The position numbers and the translations under genes are program-made. Below the pieces are notes generated by a model. That model saw only the letters and a list, made by a program, of their open reading frames with translations. It searched no databases and was not told where the DNA came from. From JAIESQ01 sp964495375 (GTDB taxonomy: Bacteria > Planctomycetota > Planctomycetia > Pirellulales > JAEUIK01), in contig CAZBWM010000011.1 in NCBI GenBank assembly GCA_964495375.1, positions 1 to 64,000 of the forward strand: 64,000 nt of DNA. The letters are read 5' to 3'. Below, one piece after another: positions 24,303 to 31,678 of the stretch (position 1 is the stretch's first letter; every line of letters begins with the position of its first letter).

Positions 24303-25784
24303 ATGGCGGACAAGATCATTGGCCCGGCGATCACTTTCGACGACGTCCTCCTCTCGCCGCGCTACAGCGACGTTGTGCCCGCCCAGGTCGACGTCCGCAC
24401 GCACCTCACCAAGCGGATCGCGCTCAACATCCCGCTCATCAGCTCGCCGATGGACACGGTGACCGAGAGCGAGATGGCCATCGCCCTGGCGCAAGAGGGG
24501 GGGCTCGGCGTCATCCATAAGAACATGTCGATCGAGGCCCAAACCGAAGAGGTCGACAAGGTCAAACGCACGGCCAATGGCATCATCTTCGACCCCGTGA
24601 GCCTGCGGCCCGACGCCACGGTCGGCCGGGCCCGCGAGCTGATGGATCAACACCACGTGTCGGGCATCCCGATCGTGGGGGCCGACAACCGCTTGCAGGG
24701 CATCCTCACGCGCCGCGACTTGCGGTTTCTCGAAGCCAACGACCGCAGCGTCTCCGAGGTCATGACCCGAGAGCCGCTTGTGACGGCCACGGGCAATGTG
24801 ACGCTCGAGGAAGCTGAGAAGGTTTTGATGGCAAATAAGGTCGAGAAACTTTTACTGGTGGACGAAGATAAAAGACTAACCGGGCTCATAACGATCAAAG
24901 ACATCGACAACATGCGCCGGTTCCCCCAAGCCTGTAAAGATAGGCAAGGCAGGCTGCGGGTGGGGGCCGCAGTCGGAGTACACGACTACGAGCGGGTCGC
25001 CAGCTTGATCGCCAAGGACGTCGACGTCCTGGTGGTCGACAGTGCCCACGGCCACTCGTCGAACGTGTTGGAAACGGTCAAAGAGATCAAGAAACGTTGG
25101 GATATCGACGTGGTCGCGGGGAACATCGCGACCACCGAGGGAGCCAAGGATTTGATCCGAGCCGGCGCCGACGCCGTGAAGGTCGGCATCGGCCCGGGTT
25201 CGATCTGCACGACGAGGGTGATCTCGGGGGTCGGAGTTCCCCAGATTACCGCGATCATGCAGGCTGCCGAAGCAGCGCGAGAGACCGGCACGCCGGTGAT
25301 TGCTGACGGGGGCATCCGCTATTCGGGCGATGTCACCAAGGCACTCGCCGCCGGGGCCCACCTGGCGATGATCGGCGGACTGTTTGCCGGCCTGGCCGAA
25401 AGCCCGGGCCAGCAAATCCTGTATCAGGGTCGGACCTTTAAGGTGTACCGCGGTATGGGCTCGCTGGGGGCCATGGTTCAAGGCTCCAGCGAACGCTATC
25501 GCCAAGGGAGTGGAGAGCGACGAGCCTCGAAGCTCGTGCCAGAAGGAGTCGAAGGGCGCGTGCCGTTCCGGGGTCCACTCGGTCCGTTCGTCTACCAATT
25601 GGTGGGCGGTCTGCGGGCCGGCATGGGTTACTGCGGCGCGCATAACATCGAAGAACTGCGAACCCAGTCGCGGTTCATCCAGGTGTCAGCCGCGAGTGTG
25701 CGGGAGAGCCACCCACATGACATTGCCATTACGCAGGAAGCACCCAATTACACTACTGAATTCGCCTCGGGCGACGGAGCGTAA
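24303..25784 (+). CDS. guaB: Inosine-5'-monophosphate dehydrogenase
   Basis: The 493-residue enzyme oxidises IMP to XMP with NAD+, the first step toward GMP. Signatures include the start TFDDVLLSPRYSDVVP, SPMDTVTE, a CBS-domain pair at about 95-205, the catalytic loop GPGSICTTRVISGVG around residue 300, DGGIRYSGDVTKALAAGA, and YRGMGSLGAM. The final GDGA is short but complete. AAGGAG lies 9 bases upstream of the ATG. The CBS pair may sense adenine nucleotides. The following gene starts inside the last 68 bases, so the two are probably co-transcribed. Confidence 0.97.
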   Translation: MADKIIGPAITFDDVLLSPRYSDVVPAQVDVRTHLTKRIALNIPLISSPMDTVTESEMAIALAQEGGLGVIHKNMSIEAQTEEVDKVKRTANGIIFDPVSLRPDATVGRARELMDQHHVSGIPIVGADNRLQGILTRRDLRFLEANDRSVSEVMTREPLVTATGNVTLEEAEKVLMANKVEKLLLVDEDKRLTGLITIKDIDNMRRFPQACKDRQGRLRVGAAVGVHDYERVASLIAKDVDVLVVDSAHGHSSNVLETVKEIKKRWDIDVVAGNIATTEGAKDLIRAGADAVKVGIGPGSICTTRVISGVGVPQITAIMQAAEAARETGTPVIADGGIRYSGDVTKALAAGAHLAMIGGLFAGLAESPGQQILYQGRTFKVYRGMGSLGAMVQGSSERYRQGSGERRASKLVPEGVEGRVPFRGPLGPFVYQLVGGLRAGMGYCGAHNIEELRTQSRFIQVSAASVRESHPHDIAITQEAPNYTTEFASGDGA

Positions 25785-27183
25785 GCCCGCGCGGCGCCGC
25801 ACGACGGTCTCCGTCGTGCTGGCTGGCCTCGTGCTCGGCTGCGGTCCGGCGCTGTTGGCCGCCCGCGACATCGAGCCGGCGGCCAAGATCAAGAACAACC
25901 CCAGCGCCGCGCTCAAATGGGCGCCACGCGGAGACGGTCGGTCGAAGCCGGCCACCACTGCTAAGTCGAAGTCTGCCACTGCGACATCGCCTGCCAAGAC
26001 CAAACGCAGCACTACGGCTGCCGCGGCCCGCGACACCAAGCAGGCCTTGTCCAGCAATCTGCGATGGAAATCGCATCGCGAAGCGCGGCGCTCGACCGTC
26101 GCAGAGGCCGCACCGACCGAACAATCGCCGGCTGAAACGACCGAGCAGGTCGCTGACCATCGCGCCGCGCATCTGGCCGCCGAAGCCAATCATGTCGTGC
26201 AGACCAGCGGCACCAAGCCGCGTGACAACGCCTTCGACGATCCGTTCTTCGCCGATCAGGCGGCCGAAACGGCGACTAAGCCCGAGCCGATCGTGTTGCC
26301 GGCGCTCGAGCCGAGCACTTCCGATCCGTTCCGCAAGACGGAGCGCGTCGCGCGGCGGCAGCCGGCTCAGAATCGCGGCACCGACCTCGAGCCCGGCGTC
26401 GATCCGCTTGATCTCCCGCCCGAGGACGAAGCGGTCGATCGCGCCGCCGAAGAAATGCCTGGCCTCGGTGATCAGCTCGAGCAGCCCGAGTCGGAATTGG
26501 AAGGCGAAGCGCCGCAGGACGAAACGGTGCTCCCCGACAACAGTCTCGACGAGCCCACCCCGGCCGCGCCGCGGCAGCCGACGAGCCGCCCGCCGGCCAC
26601 GATTACTCCGCCTGGCAACCTGGGCGAGCTCGACTCCGGCACCATTCAGGATTCGTTCCGCGAGCCGCAGGCTCTCGACCCCGGCCAGACCGACTGGGAC
26701 CAGGAGATGGCTCAGCTCCGCGGTGGTCAGCAGCCACCGGCCTGCCGCAAGCCCGAAGAAATTCTCAAGCGCATCCGCGATATCACCAGTGATATTTCGG
26801 CCGACGCGGGCGACTTTCCGCCGGAGTGCCCGTTGGGCGACTCGCCGTTCGAGCCGCGGATGTGGCAGATGACCGCCTTCCACTGGAAAGCATCGGGCCT
26901 GTGCCACAAGCCGCTCTACTTCGAGCAGGTGGGCGTCGAACGCTACGGCCACTCGCTTGGCCCGATCTTGCAGCCGATCTGGTCCGGCGTCGACTTCTAC
27001 GGTCGCATCTTCCTGTTGCCGTACGAAATGGGGATCGAACCGCCTTGGGAATGCGTGTATGCCTTGGGCTACTATCGCCCTGGCAGTTGCGCTCCCAAGA
27101 TGATCTTCCCGTTCCCGGTCAGTATCCGGGGTGGGTTGCTCGAAGCGGGAGCGGTGCTCGGTGCGGTCTACCTGCTGCCCTAG
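25717..27183 (+). CDS. Secreted planctomycete-type protein with conserved C-terminal domain
   Basis: Starting at ATG 25717 the protein has 488 residues. An N-terminal hydrophobic segment (VSVVLAGLVLGCGPALLA, about 33-50) acts as a signal peptide or anchor. Residues about 55-340 are Ala/Thr/Lys/Glu/Pro-rich and probably disordered. The C-terminal 125 residues are compact, with VERYGHSLGPILQPI, GRIFLLPYEMGIEPPWECVY and LGYYRPGSCAPKMIFPFPVS, a pattern I recall from other planctomycete proteins of unknown function. Four Cys in this domain suggest export. It overlaps guaB by 68 bases in another frame, and a strong terminator follows. The longer ORF back to 25384 is guaB shadow. Confidence 0.75.
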   Translation: MTLPLRRKHPITLLNSPRATERKPARRRTTVSVVLAGLVLGCGPALLAARDIEPAAKIKNNPSAALKWAPRGDGRSKPATTAKSKSATATSPAKTKRSTTAAAARDTKQALSSNLRWKSHREARRSTVAEAAPTEQSPAETTEQVADHRAAHLAAEANHVVQTSGTKPRDNAFDDPFFADQAAETATKPEPIVLPALEPSTSDPFRKTERVARRQPAQNRGTDLEPGVDPLDLPPEDEAVDRAAEEMPGLGDQLEQPESELEGEAPQDETVLPDNSLDEPTPAAPRQPTSRPPATITPPGNLGELDSGTIQDSFREPQALDPGQTDWDQEMAQLRGGQQPPACRKPEEILKRIRDITSDISADAGDFPPECPLGDSPFEPRMWQMTAFHWKASGLCHKPLYFEQVGVERYGHSLGPILQPIWSGVDFYGRIFLLPYEMGIEPPWECVYALGYYRPGSCAPKMIFPFPVSIRGGLLEAGAVLGAVYLLP

Positions 27184-27228
27184 CAGTGGGCGAGCGACCG
27201 ACAGCAATCAGCTAGTTCGTGTAGCAAG

Positions 27229-27267
27229 GATCGTGGCGGGTCGAGAGGGACCCGCCGCGATCTTTTT
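27229..27267 (+). terminator. Rho-independent terminator of the guaB transcript
   Basis: A 14-bp stem (GATCGTGGCGGGTC paired with GACCCGCCGCGATC, one T-G pair) with a 6-nt loop is followed by TTTTTATTT. It lies 46 bases past the stop of the secreted-protein gene. Confidence 0.92.
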
Positions 27268-27283
27268 ATTTGCGCAGTCTGGT

Positions 27284-27310
27284 AACCACGACGGCACAAC
27301 GACACGACGG
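27284..27310. repeat. Copy A (inverted) of a CGTCGTG-type repeat
   Basis: The plus strand reads AACCACGACGGCACAACGAC and onward, which is the reverse complement of the repeat seen at 27416 and 27859, with two inner blocks exchanged. It lies right after the terminator. Confidence 0.6.
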
Positions 27311-27415
27311 CAGGTTCAAAGAACCAAACGTTTGAATCCGTGTTTCAGCAGCGCCGAATTGAAACTGACGAGCGAACCAGGATGCACGTCTGTGAAGTCT
27401 GCGCTCTACCCTGTT

Positions 27416-27441
27416 CGTCGTGCCGTAGTGTCGTTGTGGTT
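27416..27441. repeat. Copy B of a 26-nt CGTCGTGCCGT repeat
   Basis: The copy begins CGTCGTGCCGTAGTGTCGTT and ends GTGGTT. It matches copy C at 27859 in 25 of 26 positions and lies 22 bases beyond the 3' end of the small leftward gene. Confidence 0.8.
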
Positions 27442-27462
27442 CCTTGCGGCGACATGGTCTCG

Positions 27463-27783
27463 CTACATGCCGACAAACGCGGACCAGAAGCTGCCATGAA
27501 ATCCGAGGAACACCGGAGTTGTTCCCGAATAATCCGCCAGTCCAAATCGATGGTTTGCCTCGTCAAAAACGATCAGGTAACCATCGGTGGTGCCGGGATG
27601 CTCTTCGAGCACGATCCACAGGTTGAGTGGCTTGCCTCCAAGTAGTTTTGGAAACGTGTTCTTGCAGGAAACCAGCCTTGGCTCGATGACGCACTTGCGC
27701 AGGTCGACTCGGTGATCGTTGGTGCGCGACCAATCGCCGCCGATTTCAGACTCAACAATTCGTCGAATGTCGCTTGCGTTCAT
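27463..27783 (-). CDS. Small hypothetical protein between repeats
   Basis: With the ATG at 27783 the protein has 106 residues (MNASDIRRIVESEIGGDW). It is a compact alpha/beta protein with VDLRKCVIEPRLVSC, LNLWIVLEEHPGTTDGYLIV and DEANHRFGLADYSG, ending in a hydrophobic helix. I recall similar planctomycete proteins but no function. The upstream start at 27855 would abut the repeat copy C and add 24 residues unlike the rest; GGGGATCG before 27783 supports the shorter form. It is flanked by direct copies of a 26-nt repeat, which suggests a cassette. Confidence 0.6.
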   Translation of the reverse strand: MNASDIRRIVESEIGGDWSRTNDHRVDLRKCVIEPRLVSCKNTFPKLLGGKPLNLWIVLEEHPGTTDGYLIVFDEANHRFGLADYSGTTPVFLGFHGSFWSAFVGM

Positions 27784-27858
27784 CGATCCCCATATTGGCG
27801 GACGGCTTTCTACGGCGTGTTTATCCGCGATGGCGGAGGAAAACTTGTCTTTCATCTT

Positions 27859-27884
27859 CGTCGTGCCGTGGTGTCGTTGTGGTT
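27859..27884. repeat. Copy C of the 26-nt CGTCGTGCCGT repeat
   Basis: This copy has the same orientation as copy B, with a single A/G difference. Together they bracket the small gene. It also sits 10 bases from the stop of the epimerase gene. Confidence 0.8.
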
Positions 27885-27894
27885 CAAGCCGGCA

Positions 27895-28878
27895 TCATCG
27901 GGCGGTTCGTTTGTCCGCGATCACCGCCGCGATCATCTGATCGAGATCGAACCGCGGGCGAAAGTCGATCGTGCCGCGCAGCTTCGTCAGGTCGGGCACG
28001 CGGGCCCGCACGTCCTCGAAGTCGGGCGAGTACGCTTCGGCGTAAGTTTGAAATTCGATCGCGCTCGACGATCCGCTCGCCGCGATCACGCGCCGGGCCA
28101 GCTCGAGAATCGTCACCGGCCAATCGCTGCCGATGTTGAAAACGCCGCCGGCCGCTGCCGAGGTAGCGACCAAGGCGAGCACGGCGGCCACGACATCGGC
28201 CACGTGCGCGAAGCAGCGAGTCTGTTGTCCGTCGTCGTGCACCACGAGCGGCTGGCCACTCAGGGCCGCATCGACGAACCGCGGCAGCACCATGCCGTAG
28301 CGCCCGGTTTGCCTGGGCCCCACGACGTTGAAGAATCGCCCCACGACAACCTGCAGCCCGAACTGCCGGGCGTAGGCCAAAGCTAAAAACTCGTCGATCG
28401 CCTTCGACGCCCCGTAGGCCCAGCGCGGGCGCGAGGTGGGGCCGAGCACCAGGTCGTCTTCTTCGGTCCAACTCGGCTTGGGATTCTTGCCGTACACTTC
28501 GCTCGTGCTGGCCAAGAACAGTTTGAGCCCGCGACCGGCATCGACCTGTTCGCGCAACAGCCGCAGCAGCAAGCTCGTGGGGTTGATATTGGTTTCGATT
28601 GTGTGGATCGGATCGGCGGCGATCAGTTGCACGCCGACCGCGGCCGCGAGGTGATAGACCTCATCGGCCCGGGCGACCTCAGCACGCAGCAGCACTTCGT
28701 CGGCGATCGAGGCCTGCTCGAACGTCAGCCGCGGATTCGCACGAGCGGTTGCCAGATTCGCGAGGCTGCCGGTTGAGAGATCGTCGATGACCGCCACCGA
28801 GTCGCCGCGCGCCAACAGCGCTTCGACGAGATGGCTGCCAATGAAACCGGCGCCGCCAGTGACCAGGGCGTGCGTCAT
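27895..28878 (-). CDS. NAD-dependent nucleotide-sugar epimerase/dehydratase
   Basis: The protein of 327 residues is a short-chain dehydrogenase of the extended type. It has the NAD motif GGAGFIGSHL at about 8-17, DDLSTG, the catalytic Ser in LFLASTSEVYG, the YGASK active-site motif and RFFNVVGPRQTGRYGMVLPR. This fits UDP-glucose 4-epimerase or UDP-glucuronate decarboxylase, and the exact substrate cannot be read. Its ATG at 28878 is chosen because the longer form (28947) would overlap the terC gene. It is 35 bases downstream of terC, both leftward. Confidence 0.88.
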   Translation of the reverse strand: MTHALVTGGAGFIGSHLVEALLARGDSVAVIDDLSTGSLANLATARANPRLTFEQASIADEVLLRAEVARADEVYHLAAAVGVQLIAADPIHTIETNINPTSLLLRLLREQVDAGRGLKLFLASTSEVYGKNPKPSWTEEDDLVLGPTSRPRWAYGASKAIDEFLALAYARQFGLQVVVGRFFNVVGPRQTGRYGMVLPRFVDAALSGQPLVVHDDGQQTRCFAHVADVVAAVLALVATSAAAGGVFNIGSDWPVTILELARRVIAASGSSSAIEFQTYAEAYSPDFEDVRARVPDLTKLRGTIDFRPRFDLDQMIAAVIADKRTAR

Positions 28879-28912
28879 GGTCTGGCCGCTCGCTGGTGAG
28901 GGATCGCGGCGC

Positions 28913-29998
28913 TCATCGTTCGGCGTGGGATGCGTCGACCGGGGCACCGGCGGGTTCGTCCTGCGGCGCGGCCTCGTGGTGCTTCGCGGGGCCGTGCAGC
29001 AGCGAAGCCATAATCGCCGCGACCAACAGCCCGATCACGATCAAGAAGCTCGCCCAATCGGGGATCGGCCAGTGGAGCCAGGCCTGCTCGGTGGCGGGCC
29101 ACCAGGTCTCGTGCTGCGAGTGCTCGGCCGTCTTCACGATCATCTTCAGCCCGATGAAGATCAAGATCGCGCTGAGGCCGACATTCAGATAGCGAAACAT
29201 CCCCATCACGCCGGCCAGCAGGAAGTACAACGCCCGCAGGCCGAGGATCGCGCAAATGTTCGAGGTGAAAACGATGAAGGCGTCGTCGGTGATGCCGAAG
29301 ATCGCCGGCACGCTGTCGAGGGCAAACACGACGTCAAAAAAGTTGACGACCAGCAGCACCAGAAATAGCGGTGTAATGAACAGCTTGCCCGACTGCCGCA
29401 CGAAGAAGCTCTCGCCGTGGTCGCCGGCGGCAATCGGAAACACCCGCCGGCAGAGCCGGACGAACCAATTGTTCGTGGGGTCTTCCTCTTCTTCCCCCTT
29501 GGCCATCAGCTTGATGCCGGTGTAAACGAGGAACAAGCCGAACAGGATCAGAATCCAGTTGTAGCGCTTGATCAGCTCGGTCCCTAGCAGCACGAACACC
29601 AACCGCATGATCACGGCGGCCAGAATTCCCCAGAACAGCACGCGGTACTGATACTTACTGGGGACCGCGAAGTAGGCGAAGATGACCGCGAACATGAAGA
29701 CGTTGTCCATCGACAACGTCCATTCGACGACGTAGCCAAACAAAAAGTCGAGCGCGCTTTCGGTCGCCAGCTCGCGATTGCCCCCCGACACCTGGTGGTA
29801 GATGAACCAGACGCCGACGTTGAACAACAGCGCCAGGCTACACCACACGGCCGTCCAGAAGGCCGATTGCCGCACGGTCGGCGCCTTCGAGTGACGATGG
29901 AACACCGTCAGGTCGAGCACCAAGAGCACGGTCACCGCGGCGATGAACGCCAGCCAATAAGCAAACGGTATGACGATCTCGGGGGCGGCGACTGGCAA
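28913..29998 (-). CDS. TerC-family integral membrane protein
   Basis: The 361-residue protein has eight or nine membrane helices and the family signatures DLTVFHRHSKAPTVRQS, WTLSMDNVFMFAVIFAYF, YRVLFWGILAAVIMRLVF and FALDSVPAIFGITDDAFIVF. The two Asp-containing helices (SMDN and ALDS) probably bind metal. Members such as Alx export manganese and help load exoenzymes; the tellurite role is specific to other contexts. Residues about 315-361 form a soluble charged tail. The start at 29998 has no strong ribosome site. Confidence 0.92.
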   Translation of the reverse strand: MPVAAPEIVIPFAYWLAFIAAVTVLLVLDLTVFHRHSKAPTVRQSAFWTAVWCSLALLFNVGVWFIYHQVSGGNRELATESALDFLFGYVVEWTLSMDNVFMFAVIFAYFAVPSKYQYRVLFWGILAAVIMRLVFVLLGTELIKRYNWILILFGLFLVYTGIKLMAKGEEEEDPTNNWFVRLCRRVFPIAAGDHGESFFVRQSGKLFITPLFLVLLVVNFFDVVFALDSVPAIFGITDDAFIVFTSNICAILGLRALYFLLAGVMGMFRYLNVGLSAILIFIGLKMIVKTAEHSQHETWWPATEQAWLHWPIPDWASFLIVIGLLVAAIMASLLHGPAKHHEAAPQDEPAGAPVDASHAER

Positions 29999-30153
29999 GG
30001 CGAGGGACCTTAGCTAATTGCAGGTGGGAGAGAGAACTGGGCGTGCGGCGACGTACGTAGGGTGGGCCGTCAAGCTTAGGTTACAAAACGCAACGCGCCG
30101 AGGAACGAGCGGGGGCGAAAACGCAACCTTTTCGCCAGCCGTGCGGTTTATCC

Positions 30154-30193
30154 GGGCGGTTCCTCTCGTGCCAGTGCATGAGAGGAGCCGCCC
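30154..30193. terminator. 14-bp hairpin downstream of a small leftward gene
   Basis: GGGCGGTTCCTCTC pairs with GAGAGGAGCCGCCC (one T-G pair) around a 12-nt loop. It lies in the gap between the gene at 30254-30577 and terC. It lacks a T-run, so it may be a dispersed hairpin or a factor-dependent terminator. Confidence 0.5.
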
Positions 30194-30253
30194 ACCCTGG
30201 GAACGTCACCGCTTGGGCACCGTGGAGGCGTGCGCCGCCGGCAGGCGCCAGGC

Positions 30254-30577
30254 TTACCAGCCCATTACCATGTTCGATTCGATGATCTTGCGAGCCCGCT
30301 CGAGGTCCGATCCAGTCTCGTGCATATACAAGCGGATGGCGTGCACTTTGTCGCCGGCGGCCTTGGCCAGGCAATCGCGGGCGGTGGTGCAGGGGTCGAT
30401 GCGACCCGATATGCCCAAGGCCGACTTGCTGATGACCCAAGTATCACGCGGGCGTTTGGTCATGCGGAGGATTTTCTCGCCAGGGTAGGCGTCGCCGACG
30501 ACGACCGTGGCGGCGTCTTCATTGCTGGCCCACGTGATGATGATGTGCGACTCGGTCTCGATCTCGAAGAGTGGCAT
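30254..30577 (-). CDS. Conserved hypothetical protein (107 aa)
   Basis: The protein begins MPLFEIETESHIIITWASNE and has alternating strands and helices: a VVVGDAYPGEKIL segment, RPRDTWVISKSALGI, and a C-terminal helix DLERARKIIESNMVMGW. It reads like a small soluble domain that occurs in planctomycetes, with the TWVISKSALG block probably the most conserved. No function is known to me. It has no signal peptide. It stands alone, bounded by a hairpin on one side and a palindromic repeat on the other. Confidence 0.65.
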   Translation of the reverse strand: MPLFEIETESHIIITWASNEDAATVVVGDAYPGEKILRMTKRPRDTWVISKSALGISGRIDPCTTARDCLAKAAGDKVHAIRLYMHETGSDLERARKIIESNMVMGW

Positions 30578-30659
30578 GCAATATCCCCTTGCGATTTCGC
30601 GAGATGGGGGGTGCGATAAGTCCAGCCAATTGGCCGGGGGGAGGCAATACGGGCCTCTG

Positions 30660-30705
30660 AGGGCCTATCCCAGAACGGCTCGCGAGCGGTTCTGGGATAG
30701 GCCCT
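30660..30705. repeat. Palindromic REP-like element, CCCAGAACCG family, copy 1
   Basis: A nearly perfect 46-nt palindrome starts AGGGCCTATCCCAGAAC and mirrors itself around CTCGCGAG, with one mismatched pair near the centre. A second copy with the core CCCAGAACCG...CGGTTCTGGG is at 58084-58111. Confidence 0.85.
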
Positions 30706-30832
30706 AACACAGACTTCCGGTTGTCGATCCTAAAACTCACCGCCCCCGGCGTCAACGCAGGGGGTGGAAACCGGCCAGGTGCGCCGGAGCGAAATAACCC
30801 ACATCCTCGAGGTTGGTTCAAACAGCAGCCCG

Positions 30833-31281
30833 CTAGGGGGCTACCACGGTTTTTGGGTCGATGCCGGTAATGCCGGGATACCTCGCGAAATCCGCGGTAT
30901 TGAAGGTCAACAGATGGATAATCCCATGGCGTTGCATCGCGGCCACCAGCCGGGCATCGTGTGCCTGCTTGCCCTGGATTCCGTGTTTGGTAACCAGCTC
31001 GCGCCAGCAGTCGTACACCGCCCGTTCGTCGCGCAGCAGGCGGAACCACGGGGGCGCAATCTTTCCAGAGCCTGTCCTGCATCAGCTGCGGACATTCCCA
31101 GGCCATTTTGGGCGGTCGGTCGTGTCGCCACGACCCAGAATTCGTAGTGAACTTGTGGCACTACGCACAACTCATGACCCAACTCACGAAGTGACCGCAC
31201 AGCCGCAGCGGCCGTCGCGTGCAAAGGATAGCGTGGTTCCATCATGCTGATGGCTACGTTCGTGTCGAGCAAGACGAGCAT
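30833..31281 (-). pseudogene. vapC: VapC-type PIN toxin gene with a one-base frameshift
   Basis: The N-terminal frame (ATG 31281) reads MLVLLDTNVAISMMEPRYP, with the first catalytic Asp, and continues through VPQVHYEFWVVATRP to ALERLR. The rest of the PIN domain is in another frame: APPWFRLLRDERAVYDCW, then QAHDARLVAAM and LLTFNTADFARYPGI, with the remaining acidic residues. Adding one C to the C-run near 31053-31057 would join both frames into a normal protein of about 149 residues. As read, the toxin is broken: the first frame runs on to 30907 with an unrelated tail. PIN toxins cut RNA, often tRNA. A sequencing error in the homopolymer is possible. Confidence 0.8.
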
Positions 31282-31532
31282 TAAATGCGATCCGGGTAGA
31301 TACTCTCGCGAGAGACATCCACCTCTGGATTTCTCGACTCGAGGCTGCCGATCCACGCGTCAAAGTGGCGCAACCATTCCTCGGTCGATACCTTCGTCGT
31401 TGGCGTCGGCTCGCTTGCGAATTTGTCTCGCAAGGCTTCCAGAACAAGCTCTTCAGGCGGCTTGCCGGTCAAAGCAGCTTGGGCGTTCAACTCGGATTCG
31501 AGTTCTGGGGTCAGGCGAAGCGTTAATTGCAT
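31281..31532 (-). CDS. vapB: VapB-type antitoxin
   Basis: With the ATG at 31532 the protein has 83 residues: MQLTLRLTPELESELNAQAA, then LTGKPPEELVLEALRDKF, a ribbon-helix-helix-like DNA-binding part, and a toxin-binding tail with VSTEEWLRHFDAWIGSL. GGAG lies upstream of this ATG. Its stop codon shares one base with the toxin ATG (TAATG), the usual coupling of antitoxin and toxin. It should bind its own promoter and, if made intact, neutralise VapC. Here it remains intact while the toxin is frameshifted. Confidence 0.8.
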   Translation of the reverse strand: MQLTLRLTPELESELNAQAALTGKPPEELVLEALRDKFASEPTPTTKVSTEEWLRHFDAWIGSLESRNPEVDVSRESIYPDRI

Positions 31533-31627
31533 AGGAGTGTGCTCCGCCTCAATCATATCACGGGCAGCCGCTCGCGGCATCGGTGCGCCGGTGCGAGAGG
31601 TCGATCAGTCTGAAAGGAATCCGTCGT

Positions 31628-31667
31628 CCGAACGGGCGCTTGAATCGGTTCCTGACACCGTTCGGGC
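31628..31667. repeat. Hairpin with the GGTGTCAGGAACC core
   Basis: CCGAACGG and CCGTTCGG form an 8-bp stem, and the 13-nt core GGTTCCTGACACC (31647-31659) is the same as in the kinase-linker repeat. It lies just past the stop of the PfkB-type gene and may act as its terminator. Confidence 0.6.
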
Positions 31668-31678
31668 TCACCGCACGC

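Noticed and set aside
25753..27207. 484-codon leftward ORF opposite the secreted-protein gene
   Set aside because: It is antisense to a gene with signal peptide and conserved C-terminus, and its Arg/Gly/Ala-rich content is typical of a shadow frame.
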